Assembly (NCBI RefSeq): GCF_003122215.1
Contig: NZ_QEYD01000005.1
Coordinates: 124,001 to 188,000, forward strand
Source of the DNA: Pararhodobacter marinus
GTDB taxonomy: Bacteria > Pseudomonadota > Alphaproteobacteria > Rhodobacterales > Rhodobacteraceae
DNA: 64,000 nt
Reading direction: 5' to 3'
Of this stretch, positions 8,695 through 17,521 are shown piece after piece; position 1 is the stretch's first letter, and each line of letters starts with the position of its first letter. Under the pieces are notes generated by a model. That model searched no databases. It saw nothing but the letters and a program-made list of their open reading frames with translations, and was not told where the DNA came from. Position numbers and translations under genes: made by a program.

Positions 8695-9066
8695 ATGTCG
8701 AACCCTGTTTCCTCGCTTCCCAATCTCGGCCCGGCCAGCGACGCGTCCTTTGCGCGGGCAGGGATCCACAGCGCCGACGAGCTGCGCGCCCTGGGCGCCG
8801 ATGCCGCCTATGCGAAGCTGCTCGAAACCGGCACGCGCGCGCATTTCATCAGCTACTATGTTTTGCACATGGCGCTGCAGGGACGACCGTGGAACGATTG
8901 CAAGGGCGCCGAGAAGGACGCCCTGCGCGTCCGCTTCGATGCGCTGAAATCCGCGCATGTCGCGAAAGGCGGGATTGTCGGAATCGAGGCTATCCTTGAT
9001 GAGATCGGCGTGATCGACCCTGCCCGGCGGAAGACCCGCCCGGCGCGTAAACGGAGCCCCGTATGA
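8695..9066 (+). CDS. TfoX C-terminal-domain protein
   Basis: A 123-residue protein. LPNLGPASDASFARAGIHSADELRALGADAAYAKLL is the opening of the TfoX C-terminal helix-hairpin-helix-like domain. That domain is found at the end of the competence regulator Sxy/TfoX and as small stand-alone proteins. The N-terminal TfoX domain is missing, as in other stand-alone members. A basic tail (RRKTRPARKRSPV) ends the protein. The ATG at 8695 is chosen because it begins the conserved domain. The stop overlaps the start of the downstream transglycosylase by four bases (ATGA), suggesting translational coupling. Function is unproven. Confidence 0.8.
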   Translation: MSNPVSSLPNLGPASDASFARAGIHSADELRALGADAAYAKLLETGTRAHFISYYVLHMALQGRPWNDCKGAEKDALRVRFDALKSAHVAKGGIVGIEAILDEIGVIDPARRKTRPARKRSPV

Positions 9067-9539
9067 AGACCTGGTTCGCACTCGCCGCGCTTGCGGTTCT
9101 TACGGCCTGCGGCGGTGGTGGCGACGACCATGTTCAGGTCGAGCGGCTCTATCCCGGCGAGACGGTCGAGATGCGGCTGCTGATCGAGGACGCGGCGGAC
9201 GAGCTCGACATTCCCGAGGCGCTTTTGCACCGCGTGATCCAGCGCGAATCCGACTACCGCGCGAATGCCCGGAACGGACCCTATTACGGCCTGATGCAGA
9301 TCCTGCCGCAGACGGCGCGGACAATGGGCTTTCGCGGCGAGCCGCGCGAGCTGCTCGATCCCCGCGTGAACCTGCGCTATGCGGGCCGCTATCTGCGCGG
9401 CGCGTGGCTGGTGGCCGATGGCGACATGGACGACGCGGTGATGCATTACGCGCGCGGCTACTACTACACCGCCCGCGACCGCTGCATGCTGGTAGAGACC
9501 GGGCTGGCGCAGCGCGAGGTCAATCGCCGCTGCCGGTGA
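9063..9539 (+). CDS. Lipoprotein lytic transglycosylase (SLT domain)
   Basis: A 158-residue lipoprotein with a hydrophobic signal and lipobox LTAC (Cys16). An SLT-type lysozyme-like domain follows. RVIQRESDYRANARN contains the catalytic Glu (E62), and YYGLMQILPQTARTMGF is the family's GLMQI motif. The AGRYLRGAW and HYARGYYY segments complete the fold. It should cleave peptidoglycan glycan strands from the inner face of the outer membrane. It is short for the family, being just the catalytic domain. It is coupled to the TfoX-domain gene by an ATGA overlap. Confidence 0.9.
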   Translation: MKTWFALAALAVLTACGGGGDDHVQVERLYPGETVEMRLLIEDAADELDIPEALLHRVIQRESDYRANARNGPYYGLMQILPQTARTMGFRGEPRELLDPRVNLRYAGRYLRGAWLVADGDMDDAVMHYARGYYYTARDRCMLVETGLAQREVNRRCR

Positions 9540-9585
9540 TCCCGGGCGGTGATCCCAAACCGCGCCGCAACAGGCGGGCAAAACA

Positions 9586-9611
9586 AAAGGGCGGGGAAAT
9601 CCCCGCCCTTT
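9586..9611. terminator. Bidirectional terminator between the transglycosylase gene and ndk
   Basis: A perfect 11-bp stem AAAGGGCGGGG / CCCCGCCCTTT with loop AAAT lies between convergent genes. A-rich and T-rich flanks allow termination in both directions. Confidence 0.85.
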
Positions 9612-9633
9612 CGCATTCCGTGACGCGGACAGG

Positions 9634-10056
9634 TCAGCCGACCAGTTCCAGCCCCGAGAAGAAGAACGCGATTTCCTGCGCGGCGGTTTCCGGCGCGTCC
9701 GAGCCGTGGACCGAGTTCTCGCCGACCGACAGCGCGAATTCCTTGCGGATCGTGCCTTCGTCGGCATTGGCGGGGTTGGTCGCGCCCATCACTTCGCGGT
9801 TCTTCGCGATCGCGTTCTCGCCTTCCAGCACCTGCACGACGACCGGGGCCGACGCCATGAATTCGCACAGTTCGCTGTAGAACGGACGCTCTTTGTGGAC
9901 TTCGTAGAACTGGCCCGCTTGCGCCGGGGTCAGGTGGATGCGCTTTTGCGCGATGATGCGCAGGCCCGCATCCTCGAACTTGGCGTTGATCTTGCCGGTC
10001 AGGTTGCGGTTGGTGGCGTCGGGCTTGATGATCGACAAGGTGCGTTCGGTGGCCAT
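9634..10056 (-). CDS. ndk: Nucleoside diphosphate kinase
   Basis: A 140-residue enzyme with the usual bacterial length. It has the N-terminal [11 protein letters not shown] motif and the active-site NSVHGSD with the phosphorylated His117. It balances NTP pools by phosphate transfer from ATP. The start at MATERT (10056) is supported by the conserved N terminus; an upstream in-frame ATG would add 22 uncharacteristic residues. It is monocistronic and ends at the bidirectional terminator at 9586-9611. Confidence 0.97.
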   Translation of the reverse strand: MATERTLSIIKPDATNRNLTGKINAKFEDAGLRIIAQKRIHLTPAQAGQFYEVHKERPFYSELCEFMASAPVVVQVLEGENAIAKNREVMGATNPANADEGTIRKEFALSVGENSVHGSDAPETAAQEIAFFFSGLELVG

Positions 10057-10164
10057 GATCGTCTCTTTCGGTGCGCGGCGGGGCCCCATGCCCGGCCGCC
10101 TCTGGTCAAAACTGACGCGCACTTAACATGCAGGAGAAAGCTTGAAAAGCCGCCATTGCCGCGC

Positions 10165-11349
10165 TCAGCCGGCGTTTCCGGCGCGGCGTTCAAGCCACAC
10201 CGCCGCGATCCCCGCCGCCAGCGCCAGCATCAGAACCGTCAGGATCACGCCCAGCAAAAGCCCGGGCGTGGGATGGGCGGCCACCGCCTGCAGCGTCAGC
10301 GCTGTCAGCGCCGCGCCCATTCCCATGCCGAAGGCGCCGAACAGGCTGGAAGCGGTGCCCGCCAGATCGGGACGCACCGACACCGCGCCCGTGGCTGCGT
10401 TCGCGACCGTCAGCCCGTTGCCGAATCCCGCGCTCAGCGTGCAGCCGAACAGTACCAGCGGCGAGGTCGCACCGCCCCAGAACAGCAGGAAACCGAGCCC
10501 CACGCCCAGAACCGCCACGCAGCGCCCGGCGATGATCAGCGGCCCCAGGCCCAGCCTCGGGGCCATGCGCGCGGTGATCAGCGCGCCCAGGATGAAGCCC
10601 GCGGTGATCGACCCGGTGCCCAGCCCGATCCACAGGCTGGACAGGTGCCAATAATCCACCGCGACAAAGGACACGCCCGAGATGAAGACGTAAAACGATC
10701 CCAGCGACAGGCCCCCCGTCGCGGTATAGGCCCAGAACCGCGCCGAGCGCAGGAGCGCGCCGTAATCGCCGGCCCGCAGGCGTCTTTTGCCGGGCTTCAG
10801 CGTCTCGCCCAGATCGAGCCAGCACAGCACCAGGCCCGCCGCCCCCAGCGCCGCGTAGAGCCCGAAGATCGCGCGCCAGCCGATGACGCTATCCAGAAGC
10901 CCGCCGATCGTCGGCCCCAGCATCGGCGCCAATGCCATCGAGGCGCTGACCGTGCCCATGCGCCCGGCCGCGTGGCGCGGGTCGAACAGGTCGCGGATGA
11001 TCGCCGCCGACAGGACCGTTCCCGCCGCAATTGCTCCCTGTAGCAGGCGAAAGGCGATGAAAAGGTTCGCGTCCCGGGCCAGGACACAACCGAGCGAGGC
11101 CAGCGTATAGACCCCCAGCGCGCTCAGGATCACGGGCCGCCGCCCGATCCGGTCGCTGAGCGGCCCGAGCGCCAGCTGCATCAGCGCCGTCAGCACCATG
11201 TAGCCCGACACGACCCAGGCCATGCGCGCCTCGGTGGCCTGCAGGGCCCGGGTCATCGCCGGCAGCGACGGCAGGAACATGTTGAGCGTGACGACGGGCA
11301 GGGCGGTCAGCAGAACCAGCGTCGCAAGATGGGGAGGCGTTCGTGTCAT
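10165..11349 (-). CDS. Bcr/CflA-type multidrug MFS transporter
   Basis: A 394-residue inner-membrane protein with 12 predicted hydrophobic segments. Motif A of the drug:H+ antiporters is visible as GPLSDRIGRRPV, and the motif C-like stretch APMLGPTIGGLL follows in TM5. The PxLPAM segment after TM1 (FLPSLPAMTRAL) is typical of Bcr/CflA transporters. The start MTRTPPH at 11349 is chosen because the preceding in-frame residues are not hydrophobic or conserved. The substrate is unknown. The gene is divergent from the ABC-F ATPase, separated by about 160 bases. Confidence 0.9.
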   Translation of the reverse strand: MTRTPPHLATLVLLTALPVVTLNMFLPSLPAMTRALQATEARMAWVVSGYMVLTALMQLALGPLSDRIGRRPVILSALGVYTLASLGCVLARDANLFIAFRLLQGAIAAGTVLSAAIIRDLFDPRHAAGRMGTVSASMALAPMLGPTIGGLLDSVIGWRAIFGLYAALGAAGLVLCWLDLGETLKPGKRRLRAGDYGALLRSARFWAYTATGGLSLGSFYVFISGVSFVAVDYWHLSSLWIGLGTGSITAGFILGALITARMAPRLGLGPLIIAGRCVAVLGVGLGFLLFWGGATSPLVLFGCTLSAGFGNGLTVANAATGAVSVRPDLAGTASSLFGAFGMGMGAALTALTLQAVAAHPTPGLLLGVILTVLMLALAAGIAAVWLERRAGNAG

Positions 11350-11507
11350 GGGCGTTCCAACGGGACGCGCCAATGAACGCGCGCGGAGGCGTCCTGGCAA
11401 GCCGAAATGGCGTCCGACCTTGCGACTGTGCGCAGGTTGTCGCGGGCGGGGGCCTTCGTGCCTGCGCCCGCTGGTGCAGCGCGCGGGCTTCTGCTAAGCG
11501 GCGCCTC

Positions 11508-13358
11508 ATGTTGACCATTTCCGATCTCACCTATTCCGTCGATGGCAAGCCTCTGATCGTCGAGGCCTCGGCGCGCATCCCGACCGGGCACAAAGTCGGT
11601 CTTGTCGGGCGTAACGGCTCGGGCAAGACCACCCTGTTCCGGCTGATCCGGGGCGAGCTGGTTTCCGAGGGCGGCACGATCAGCCTGCCCAACCGCGCGC
11701 GCATCGGCGGGGTGGCGCAGGAGGTGCCGTCCTCGTCGACCTCGCTGCTCGATACCGTGCTGCAGGCCGATACCGAACGCGCGGCCCTCATGGCCGAGGC
11801 CGAAACGGCGACCGACGCGCACCGCATCGCCGACGTGCAGGCGCGTCTGGCCGATATCGACGCGTGGTCGGCCGAGGGGCGGGCGTCGGCGATCCTGAAA
11901 GGGCTGGGCTTCACCGCCGAGGAACAGCTGATGCCGTGTTCCGATTTTTCGGGCGGCTGGCGGATGCGGGTGGCGCTGGCCGGCGTGCTGTTCGCGCAGC
12001 CTGACCTTTTGCTGCTGGACGAACCGACCAACTATCTGGACCTCGAAGGGGCGCTGTGGCTGGAAAGCTACCTGGCGAAGTATCCGCATACGGTGATCGT
12101 GATCTCGCACGACCGGGGGCTTCTGAACCGGGCCGTGGGCGCGATCCTGCATCTCGAGGACAAGAAGCTCACGCTCTATTCCGGCGGCTACGACACCTTC
12201 GCCAAGACCCGCGCCGAACAGCGCGCGGTGCAGGCGGCCGAGGCGAAGAAACAGGATGCCCGCCGCGCGCATCTGCAAAGCTTCGTCGACCGCTTCAAGG
12301 CCAAGGCGTCGAAAGCCCGGCAGGCGCAGAGCCGGGTGAAACAGCTTGAGAAGATGACGCCCATCACCGCCCCGCATGAGGCGGCAAAACACGTCTTCAC
12401 CTTCCCCGCACCCGAGGAACTTTCGCCGCCCATCATCGCCATGGAGGGCGTTTCGGTGGGCTATGGCGATCATGTGGTCCTGCGCAAGCTGTCGCTGCGC
12501 ATAGATCAGGATGACCGCATCGCGCTGCTGGGCCGCAACGGCGAAGGGAAGTCCACACTGTCGAAACTGCTGGCCGGCAAGCTCGACAAGATGGCCGGGT
12601 CGATGACCGTCGCGGGCAAGCTGCGCGTCGGCTATTTCGCCCAGCATCAGGTCGATGAACTGCATCTCGACGAGACACCGGTGCAGCATGTCCGCCGCCT
12701 GCGCCCGACCGAGGGCGAGCCGCGCCTGCGCGCGCGACTGGCCGGTTTCGGGCTGATGGCCGATCAGGCCGAGACCGTGGTGGGGCGGCTTTCGGGTGGG
12801 CAGAAGGCGCGGCTGTCGCTACTGCTGGCCACGATCGACGCGCCGCATCTTCTGATCCTCGACGAACCGACCAACCACCTCGATATCGAGAGCCGCGAAG
12901 CGCTTGTCGAGGCGCTGACCGCCTATTCGGGCGCGGTGATCCTGGTCAGTCACGACATGCATCTGTTGTCGCTGGTGGCCGACCGGCTGTGGTTGGTCAA
13001 GGATGGCGGCGTCGCGCCGTACGAGGACGATCTGGACAGCTACCGCGCGTTGCTGCTGGGCGGTGACGAGTCCGAGAAGAAGCCCAAGGCTGAGAAACCC
13101 GCCAAGCCCAAGGCCACGCGCGAGCAGGTTCAGGCGCTGAAATCCGAGCTGCGCAAATGCGAACAGCGGGTCGAGAAGCTGGAAGAGATGCGCGAGAAGC
13201 TGGCCAAGAAACTGGCCGATCCCGCGCTCTACGAAGACGGGCGCAAGGGCGATCTGGATGTCTGGAATCGCAAGTATGCCGAGGTCATGGAGGGTCTTGA
13301 CCGGGCCGAGGCGCTTTGGATGAAGGCAACGGAAGCGCTTGAAAACGCTCAGGAATGA
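11508..13358 (+). CDS. ABC-F family ATPase (Uup/YheS-like)
   Basis: A 616-residue soluble protein with two ABC ATPase domains and no membrane segments. The first Walker A is GRNGSGKTT (34-42); the second is GRNGEGKST. Both domains carry LSGG-like signatures (CSDFSGGWRMRVALA and RLSGGQKARLSLL) and LLDEPTNYLDLE / ILDEPTNHLDIE Walker B motifs. The linker between domains is the P-site tRNA-interaction motif region, and the C-terminal tail is a lysine-rich coiled coil (about 510-616). ABC-F proteins act on stalled ribosomes. The length and C-terminal extension fit the Uup/YheS type. ATG at 11508 begins the conserved MLTISDLTYS. Confidence 0.92.
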   Translation: MLTISDLTYSVDGKPLIVEASARIPTGHKVGLVGRNGSGKTTLFRLIRGELVSEGGTISLPNRARIGGVAQEVPSSSTSLLDTVLQADTERAALMAEAETATDAHRIADVQARLADIDAWSAEGRASAILKGLGFTAEEQLMPCSDFSGGWRMRVALAGVLFAQPDLLLLDEPTNYLDLEGALWLESYLAKYPHTVIVISHDRGLLNRAVGAILHLEDKKLTLYSGGYDTFAKTRAEQRAVQAAEAKKQDARRAHLQSFVDRFKAKASKARQAQSRVKQLEKMTPITAPHEAAKHVFTFPAPEELSPPIIAMEGVSVGYGDHVVLRKLSLRIDQDDRIALLGRNGEGKSTLSKLLAGKLDKMAGSMTVAGKLRVGYFAQHQVDELHLDETPVQHVRRLRPTEGEPRLRARLAGFGLMADQAETVVGRLSGGQKARLSLLLATIDAPHLLILDEPTNHLDIESREALVEALTAYSGAVILVSHDMHLLSLVADRLWLVKDGGVAPYEDDLDSYRALLLGGDESEKKPKAEKPAKPKATREQVQALKSELRKCEQRVEKLEEMREKLAKKLADPALYEDGRKGDLDVWNRKYAEVMEGLDRAEALWMKATEALENAQE

Positions 13359-13385
13359 ATGTCAGGCAAAATAATGCCTGACATT
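13358..13385. terminator. Perfect inverted repeat at the end of the ABC-F gene
   Basis: AATGTCAGGCA (13358-13368) and TGCCTGACATT (13375-13385) form an 11-bp perfect stem with a six-base AT-rich loop. It overlaps the last base of the ABC-F stop codon and faces the convergent gene at 13424. There is no clear T-tract, so it could be a weak bidirectional terminator. Confidence 0.5.
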
Positions 13386-13423
13386 CGTATTTCCAATGTA
13401 TGATGAATGGACGCCCGCCTGTG

Positions 13424-14281
13424 TCACTCGGCACAGTCGGGCGGGGTCAGGGCGTCCGGCGATGCGATCATCGGCGCTTCGGTGAGACGGGTCAGGGCAG
13501 CCTCGGACAAGCCTTCGTCGACGGGCAGGCACTGGTCGGACAGGAAGGCGCGCAAGGCCGCGTCGGTCGCGTCGCCCGGCCTGCCATCCATGCGTCCCGG
13601 CTCGTAGCCCCTGAGGGTAAGCGCGATCTGCAGCGCGCGCAGGCTGCCGGCTTTCAGCCCCTCGGCCAGCCCTTCGGTCGCGTCGTCGGCCAGCCAGCCC
13701 AGCGGCTCGACCCGCTCCAGCACCCCGTCCCGGAACACCATCGCCGACAGCGCCTGTCCCAGCAGGGCGCAGGCGCGGCAGCCATCGGTGATCTGGTCCG
13801 AGACGACGAACCGTTGCACCGCGCCGGTCCGCCGATGGCCGACGACCGTCATGCGGAACGCGGGCATCGCGTCTGGATACTCCCGCATCAGCGCCCGGCT
13901 TTGCGGATCCTCGGGGCGGGGGCCAAGCTGCGGTTGCACGGGGCCGCCCGCGCCGTTGAGCAACAGCGACTGGTCGTTTGTATTGGCGAGGAAGGGAAAC
14001 ACCACGTCGCCCAGATCCACGGGACCCAGCTCCGTGAAGCCCAGCAGGAAACCGGGCCCCGGCAACGTGTCCGAGGCGGCAAGCTGCCGCGCGAAGGTCA
14101 GGGCGCCGGGGCTCATTCCGGAGGCGTCGAGACAGGCCCAGTAGGCCGCATCCGGTCCCCGGTCGCGGGGGCAGGCCATCACCGTTTCGATCTGTGCGAC
14201 ATTAGCCGGTCCCAGATCCTGCGCCGCTGCGGGCAGGGCCGACAGCGCGACCAGCGCGGCGAACGGAAATCGCGGATTCAT
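13424..14281 (-). CDS. Exported protein with C-terminal peptidoglycan-binding-like domain
   Basis: A 285-residue protein with a classical signal peptide (MNPRFPFAALVALSALPAAAQ, cleavage after about residue 20). The C-terminal region AGSLRALQIALTLRGYEPGRMDGRPGDATDAALRAFL matches the PG_binding_1 repeat (LQ..L...GY..G..DG..G..T..AL..F). The middle 150 residues include two cysteine pairs and an LDLGD segment but match nothing I recognise. It is probably periplasmic and associates with peptidoglycan. It is alone, convergent with the ABC-F gene and divergent from marC. Confidence 0.7.
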   Translation of the reverse strand: MNPRFPFAALVALSALPAAAQDLGPANVAQIETVMACPRDRGPDAAYWACLDASGMSPGALTFARQLAASDTLPGPGFLLGFTELGPVDLGDVVFPFLANTNDQSLLLNGAGGPVQPQLGPRPEDPQSRALMREYPDAMPAFRMTVVGHRRTGAVQRFVVSDQITDGCRACALLGQALSAMVFRDGVLERVEPLGWLADDATEGLAEGLKAGSLRALQIALTLRGYEPGRMDGRPGDATDAALRAFLSDQCLPVDEGLSEAALTRLTEAPMIASPDALTPPDCAE

Positions 14282-14411
14282 CGGGGGCTCCTTGCGTCGC
14301 TGCTCGCAGCCACCCTTGCGCCCGATGCCCGCCGCGTCAAATCACGGCCGATTGACGGGGAAAGCGGTTTGACGATTGACTCGGGGCCCCGCAGCCGGAA
14401 AGCCTTGGATC

Positions 14412-15029
14412 ATGCCCGATATCGCCTTTCTCACCACGGCCTTCGTCACGCTTTTCGTGATCATCGACCCGGTCGGGCTTGCGCCGCTTTTCATTCCGCT
14501 CACGGCGGGGATGGATGCGCGCCAGCGCCGCATCGTCGGCGCGCGGGCCTGTATCATCGCCGTCGCGCTGCTGTCGGTCTTCGGTCTGGCGGGCGAGACG
14601 ATCCTGTCGACCATCGGCATCTCGATGCCCGCTTTCCAGATCTCGGGCGGGGTGTTGTTGTTCCTGACCGCGCTCGACATGCTGTTCGACCGCCGCCAGC
14701 CCCGGCGCGAGGGCCATGCGCAGCAATCGCCCGACCCGTCGGTCTTCCCGCTGGCGATGCCGCTTCTGGCGGGGCCGGGGGCGATGGCCTCGATGATCCT
14801 GCTGGTCAACCAGACCGAGACGACGACCGGCGTGCTGGCCGTTCACGCGGTGATGCTGCTGGTCGTGGCCGCGGCTTTCGGCTTTTTCCTGCTGGCGCCG
14901 GTGCTCGAGCGGCTTCTGGGCCGGGTGGGCGAGATGGTGGTGACGCGGCTCATGGGCCTGCTTCTGGCCGCGCTGGCCACGCAATTCGTGCTAAACGGGG
15001 CACGCGCCGCCGGGGTCATACCCGTCTGA
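14412..15029 (+). CDS. MarC family integral membrane protein
   Basis: A 205-residue protein with six hydrophobic segments and the family features FVIIDPVGLAPLFIPLTAGM near the N terminus and FPLAMPLLAGPGAM in the middle. MarC (UPF0056) proteins were once linked to multiple antibiotic resistance, but that link was not upheld and their substrate is unknown. ATG at 14412 begins the conserved MPDIAFLTTAFVTLF. It reads alone, about 95 bases before the retropepsin-like gene in the same direction. Confidence 0.92.
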   Translation: MPDIAFLTTAFVTLFVIIDPVGLAPLFIPLTAGMDARQRRIVGARACIIAVALLSVFGLAGETILSTIGISMPAFQISGGVLLFLTALDMLFDRRQPRREGHAQQSPDPSVFPLAMPLLAGPGAMASMILLVNQTETTTGVLAVHAVMLLVVAAAFGFFLLAPVLERLLGRVGEMVVTRLMGLLLAALATQFVLNGARAAGVIPV

Positions 15030-15125
15030 GGCGCCCGTCGCTGACGCCGACGTGACAGCGCGCCCTCTGTCATACAGGCGCCACGCCCCCTACATTCAGG
15101 GCATCCCGTACACGGAAAGGCCCGG

Positions 15126-15734
15126 ATGGACGCCCTGCCACAGCTCTCTGACGACGACATCGCGCGCCTTGTCTATCTGGGGGTGCTGGGCGTTGCGCTG
15201 ATCGGTTACGCGCTGGTCGCGACCCAGGGGCGGCTTCTGACCTTTCTGCGTCACGCAATCCTCTGGGCGCTGATCTTCGTCGGCGCGGCCGCGGCTTACG
15301 GGCTCTGGGACAGCACGCAATTCTCGCGCTCGGCCGTGCAGACCGCCGAGGGCGACGGCATGGTCCTGCGCCGCGGTTTCGACGGGCAATATCATGTCAC
15401 GCTGGACATTACCGGCCCCAACGGCGTGCCGACGCCCGTGCGCTTCATCCTCGATACCGGGGCCACCGACATGGTCCTGACGCAAGAGGATGCCGCCAAG
15501 CTGGGCTTTGCCGAGGACGACCTGCGCTATCTGGGGCTGGCCAGCACCGCCAACGGGATGACGCGGACCGCGCAGGTCACGCTGGACCGGGTCGCGCTGG
15601 AAGGCCATGTCGCCAGCGGCGTGCGCGCGCTGGTGAACGAGGGCGCGCTGCATGCCTCGCTTCTGGGGATGCGCTATCTTGAACGCTTCTCGCGCATCGA
15701 GATCATGCGCGACCGGCTGCGCATCACGTTCTGA
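15126..15734 (+). CDS. Membrane-anchored retropepsin-like aspartic protease (TIGR02281 type)
   Basis: A 202-residue protein with two N-terminal transmembrane segments (about 14-32 and 42-60) followed by a periplasmic clan AA domain. FILDTGATDMVLT (108-120) contains the catalytic Asp110 in the DTGA motif. The second family element is LLGMRYLERF near the C terminus. The family is widespread in alphaproteobacteria as single-domain dimeric proteases. Targets are unknown. The gene ends 16 bases from the convergent Rrf2 regulator. Confidence 0.88.
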   Translation: MDALPQLSDDDIARLVYLGVLGVALIGYALVATQGRLLTFLRHAILWALIFVGAAAAYGLWDSTQFSRSAVQTAEGDGMVLRRGFDGQYHVTLDITGPNGVPTPVRFILDTGATDMVLTQEDAAKLGFAEDDLRYLGLASTANGMTRTAQVTLDRVALEGHVASGVRALVNEGALHASLLGMRYLERFSRIEIMRDRLRITF

Positions 15735-15750
15735 GCTGTTCGAGTGATCG

Positions 15751-16239
15751 TCAGGCGGGGACTGCTTGCGCCTGCGCGCAGCGTGCTGTGCTGACGCGGC
15801 GCGTGCAGTCTTCCAGGGACAGGATCGCCTCGAGCCCCTCGTTGCAATCGGTCAGCTCGCCCAGCGTCACCGGATCGAGCGAGGCATAGAAGCTTTCGAC
15901 CGCACGGGTCAGGTGCTGGGACATCCGGCAGACACCCTTGAGCGGGCAGGTATTGTCCTCGGAGAAACACTCGATAAAGGGCAGCTCGGCCTCGAAGGCG
16001 CGAAACACCGCGCCGACCGAGATTTCCGCCGCCGGACGCGCCAGCGAGAAGCCGCCGTGGCGTCCGCGCAACGTGGTGATGAAGCCCGATTGCCCAAGTT
16101 GGTTGACGACCTGCGCCAGGTGGTTCTCGGAGGCGTTGATCGCCTTGGCCACGTCGCTCTTGCGGACGATCCGCTCGGGATTGACGGCGCAGACCATCAG
16201 GGTGCGCAGGGCAAGATTGGTTCGGGTGGTCAGACGCAT
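15751..16239 (-). CDS. Rrf2-family Fe-S regulator, NsrR-like
   Basis: A 162-residue winged-helix regulator. The N-terminal MRLTTRTNLALRTLMVC and ENHLAQVVNQLGQSGFITTLRGRHGGFSLARP match Rrf2 DNA-binding domains. Three cysteines, C91-x6-C98-x5-C104, match the cluster ligands of NsrR and IscR, and the overall sequence is closest to NsrR. NsrR represses nitric-oxide detoxification genes and is derepressed when NO destroys its cluster. The start at 16239 is favoured because GGAG lies just upstream, inside a longer in-frame start at 16251. A perfect FNR box lies 82 bases upstream, suggesting oxygen or NO control of the regulator. No NO-detoxification gene is adjacent. Confidence 0.85.
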   Translation of the reverse strand: MRLTTRTNLALRTLMVCAVNPERIVRKSDVAKAINASENHLAQVVNQLGQSGFITTLRGRHGGFSLARPAAEISVGAVFRAFEAELPFIECFSEDNTCPLKGVCRMSQHLTRAVESFYASLDPVTLGELTDCNEGLEAILSLEDCTRRVSTARCAQAQAVPA

Positions 16240-16320
16240 CGCATTCTCCAAAACACCGGACAGGGCGCGGCCGGGACCGCTTTGATACGTCCAGGGGACA
16301 GGTTAATCGGCGCTGCCGCC

Positions 16321-16334
16321 TTGATTGAGATCAA
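16321..16334. promoter_or_regulatory. Perfect FNR/FnrL-type box
   Basis: TTGATTGAGATCAA is an exact match to the TTGAT-N4-ATCAA consensus of FNR/FnrL/Dnr regulators. It sits between the divergent Rrf2 regulator (start 16239) and the EamA transporter (start 16492). It is closer to the regulator (82 bases). Confidence 0.7.
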
Positions 16335-16491
16335 GTTCGCGCAACCGATGCGGGCAAATGAGGCGCTTTTCAGCGGAAAATGGGCCTTTGCGCGCGGCGA
16401 GCGGCCCTTTGGCATGTCGCATTGCGCGCGGGCTTTCCTTTCGCCTGTTAACGACCTAGATCCGTCGGGCACCTTTCGGACGGATCCGCCC

Positions 16492-17430
16492 ATGCGCTCG
16501 ACCCTTCTTGCCGCCGTCTTCGCCATGCTCGGCTGCACGATGCTGGTTGCGGGCACTACGCTGATTGCCAAGGCGCTGGGCAGCGGCGCGCTGGGCCAGC
16601 AGGTCCATCCGCTGATGATCAGCCAGTCGCGCTTTCTGTGGGGCTTCATCGCGGTTGCGTTGTTCCTGGGGCTGCGCCGGGCTACCGGACGCCAGCCATG
16701 GCGCCAGAGCGCGGATACACCGCGCCCGCATTACCGCCGCCACCTGATCCGCACGATGCTGGGCTATACCGGCGGCGGGCTGATGTTCGCGGCCTCGGCG
16801 CATCTGCCGCTGGCCGATGCCAACGCGCTGAGCTTTACCAGCCCGGTGGCGACGATGGCATTCGCGATCCTGGTTCTGGGTGAAAGGGTCGGGCCGTGGC
16901 GCTGGGCGGCGGCCTGCATCGCCATGGCGGGTGCGGCCATCCTGCTACGGCCCGGCGCGGGCGTGATCCAGCCTGCCGCGCTCTTGGCGCTGGGGGCGGC
17001 CGTCTGCATGGGGATCGAGAACATCTTCATCAAGCGGCTTGCCACCTCGGAACCCTTCGGACGCACGATGCTGATCAACAACGCGATGGGGATGGGGATC
17101 TCGGCGGTGATCGCCACGCCGGTGCTGACCTGGCCGGAAAGCCCGCAGGTCTGGGCCGCCCTTGTCGGGATCGGCGTCGTCATGGTCAGCGCGCAGATCC
17201 TGCTTCTGACCGCGAACAGGCTGGCCGATGTCAGCTTCGTCGCGCCCTTCTTCTACATCACGCTGGTCTGGGCGGCGTTCTACGATATCGCCGTATTCGG
17301 TCTGTGGCCCGATGCGGTCAGCATCACCGGCGCCTGCATCGTCGTGGCGGGCGGGCTGCTGATGACATGGCGCGAGGTGCGTGCAGGCCGCCGCACGCTG
17401 CCCGGCGCCACCGGCAACGCGCTGCGCTGA
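16492..17430 (+). CDS. EamA (DMT) family transporter
   Basis: A 312-residue inner-membrane protein with about ten hydrophobic segments arranged as two EamA halves. Recognisable blocks are LPLADANALSFTSPVATMAFAILVLGERVG in the first half and RLADVSFVAPFFYITLVWAAFYDIAVFGLWPD in the second. These match the S-adenosylmethionine/permease-like RhaT branch of the DMT superfamily; the substrate cannot be deduced. The ATG at 16492 is chosen because it directly precedes the first hydrophobic segment; the frame is open upstream but not conserved in character. A perfect FNR box lies about 160 bases upstream. Confidence 0.87.
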   Translation: MRSTLLAAVFAMLGCTMLVAGTTLIAKALGSGALGQQVHPLMISQSRFLWGFIAVALFLGLRRATGRQPWRQSADTPRPHYRRHLIRTMLGYTGGGLMFAASAHLPLADANALSFTSPVATMAFAILVLGERVGPWRWAAACIAMAGAAILLRPGAGVIQPAALLALGAAVCMGIENIFIKRLATSEPFGRTMLINNAMGMGISAVIATPVLTWPESPQVWAALVGIGVVMVSAQILLLTANRLADVSFVAPFFYITLVWAAFYDIAVFGLWPDAVSITGACIVVAGGLLMTWREVRAGRRTLPGATGNALR

Positions 17431-17470
17431 ACGCTTGCGCGAGGCCCGCGCCGGTGCTATCCGACCTGCC

Positions 17471-17512
17471 ATGACCACGCTGCGCATCATCATCTGCTGC
17501 ATTACCCGCTGA
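17471..17512 (+). CDS. Candidate cysteine leader peptide of cysS
   Basis: A 13-codon ORF, MTTLRIIICCITR, ends 99 bases before cysS. It has tandem Cys codons (17495-17500) preceded by three Ile codons. Tandem rare-amino-acid codons in a short ORF just upstream of the matching tRNA synthetase are the hallmark of ribosome-mediated attenuation. The following RNA can form competing hairpins (see 17522-17579). There is no strong ribosome-binding site in front (ACCTGCC), which weakens the call. It is too short to be recognised by composition. Confidence 0.6.
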   Translation: MTTLRIIICCITR

Positions 17513-17521
17513 GCTTTGGCT

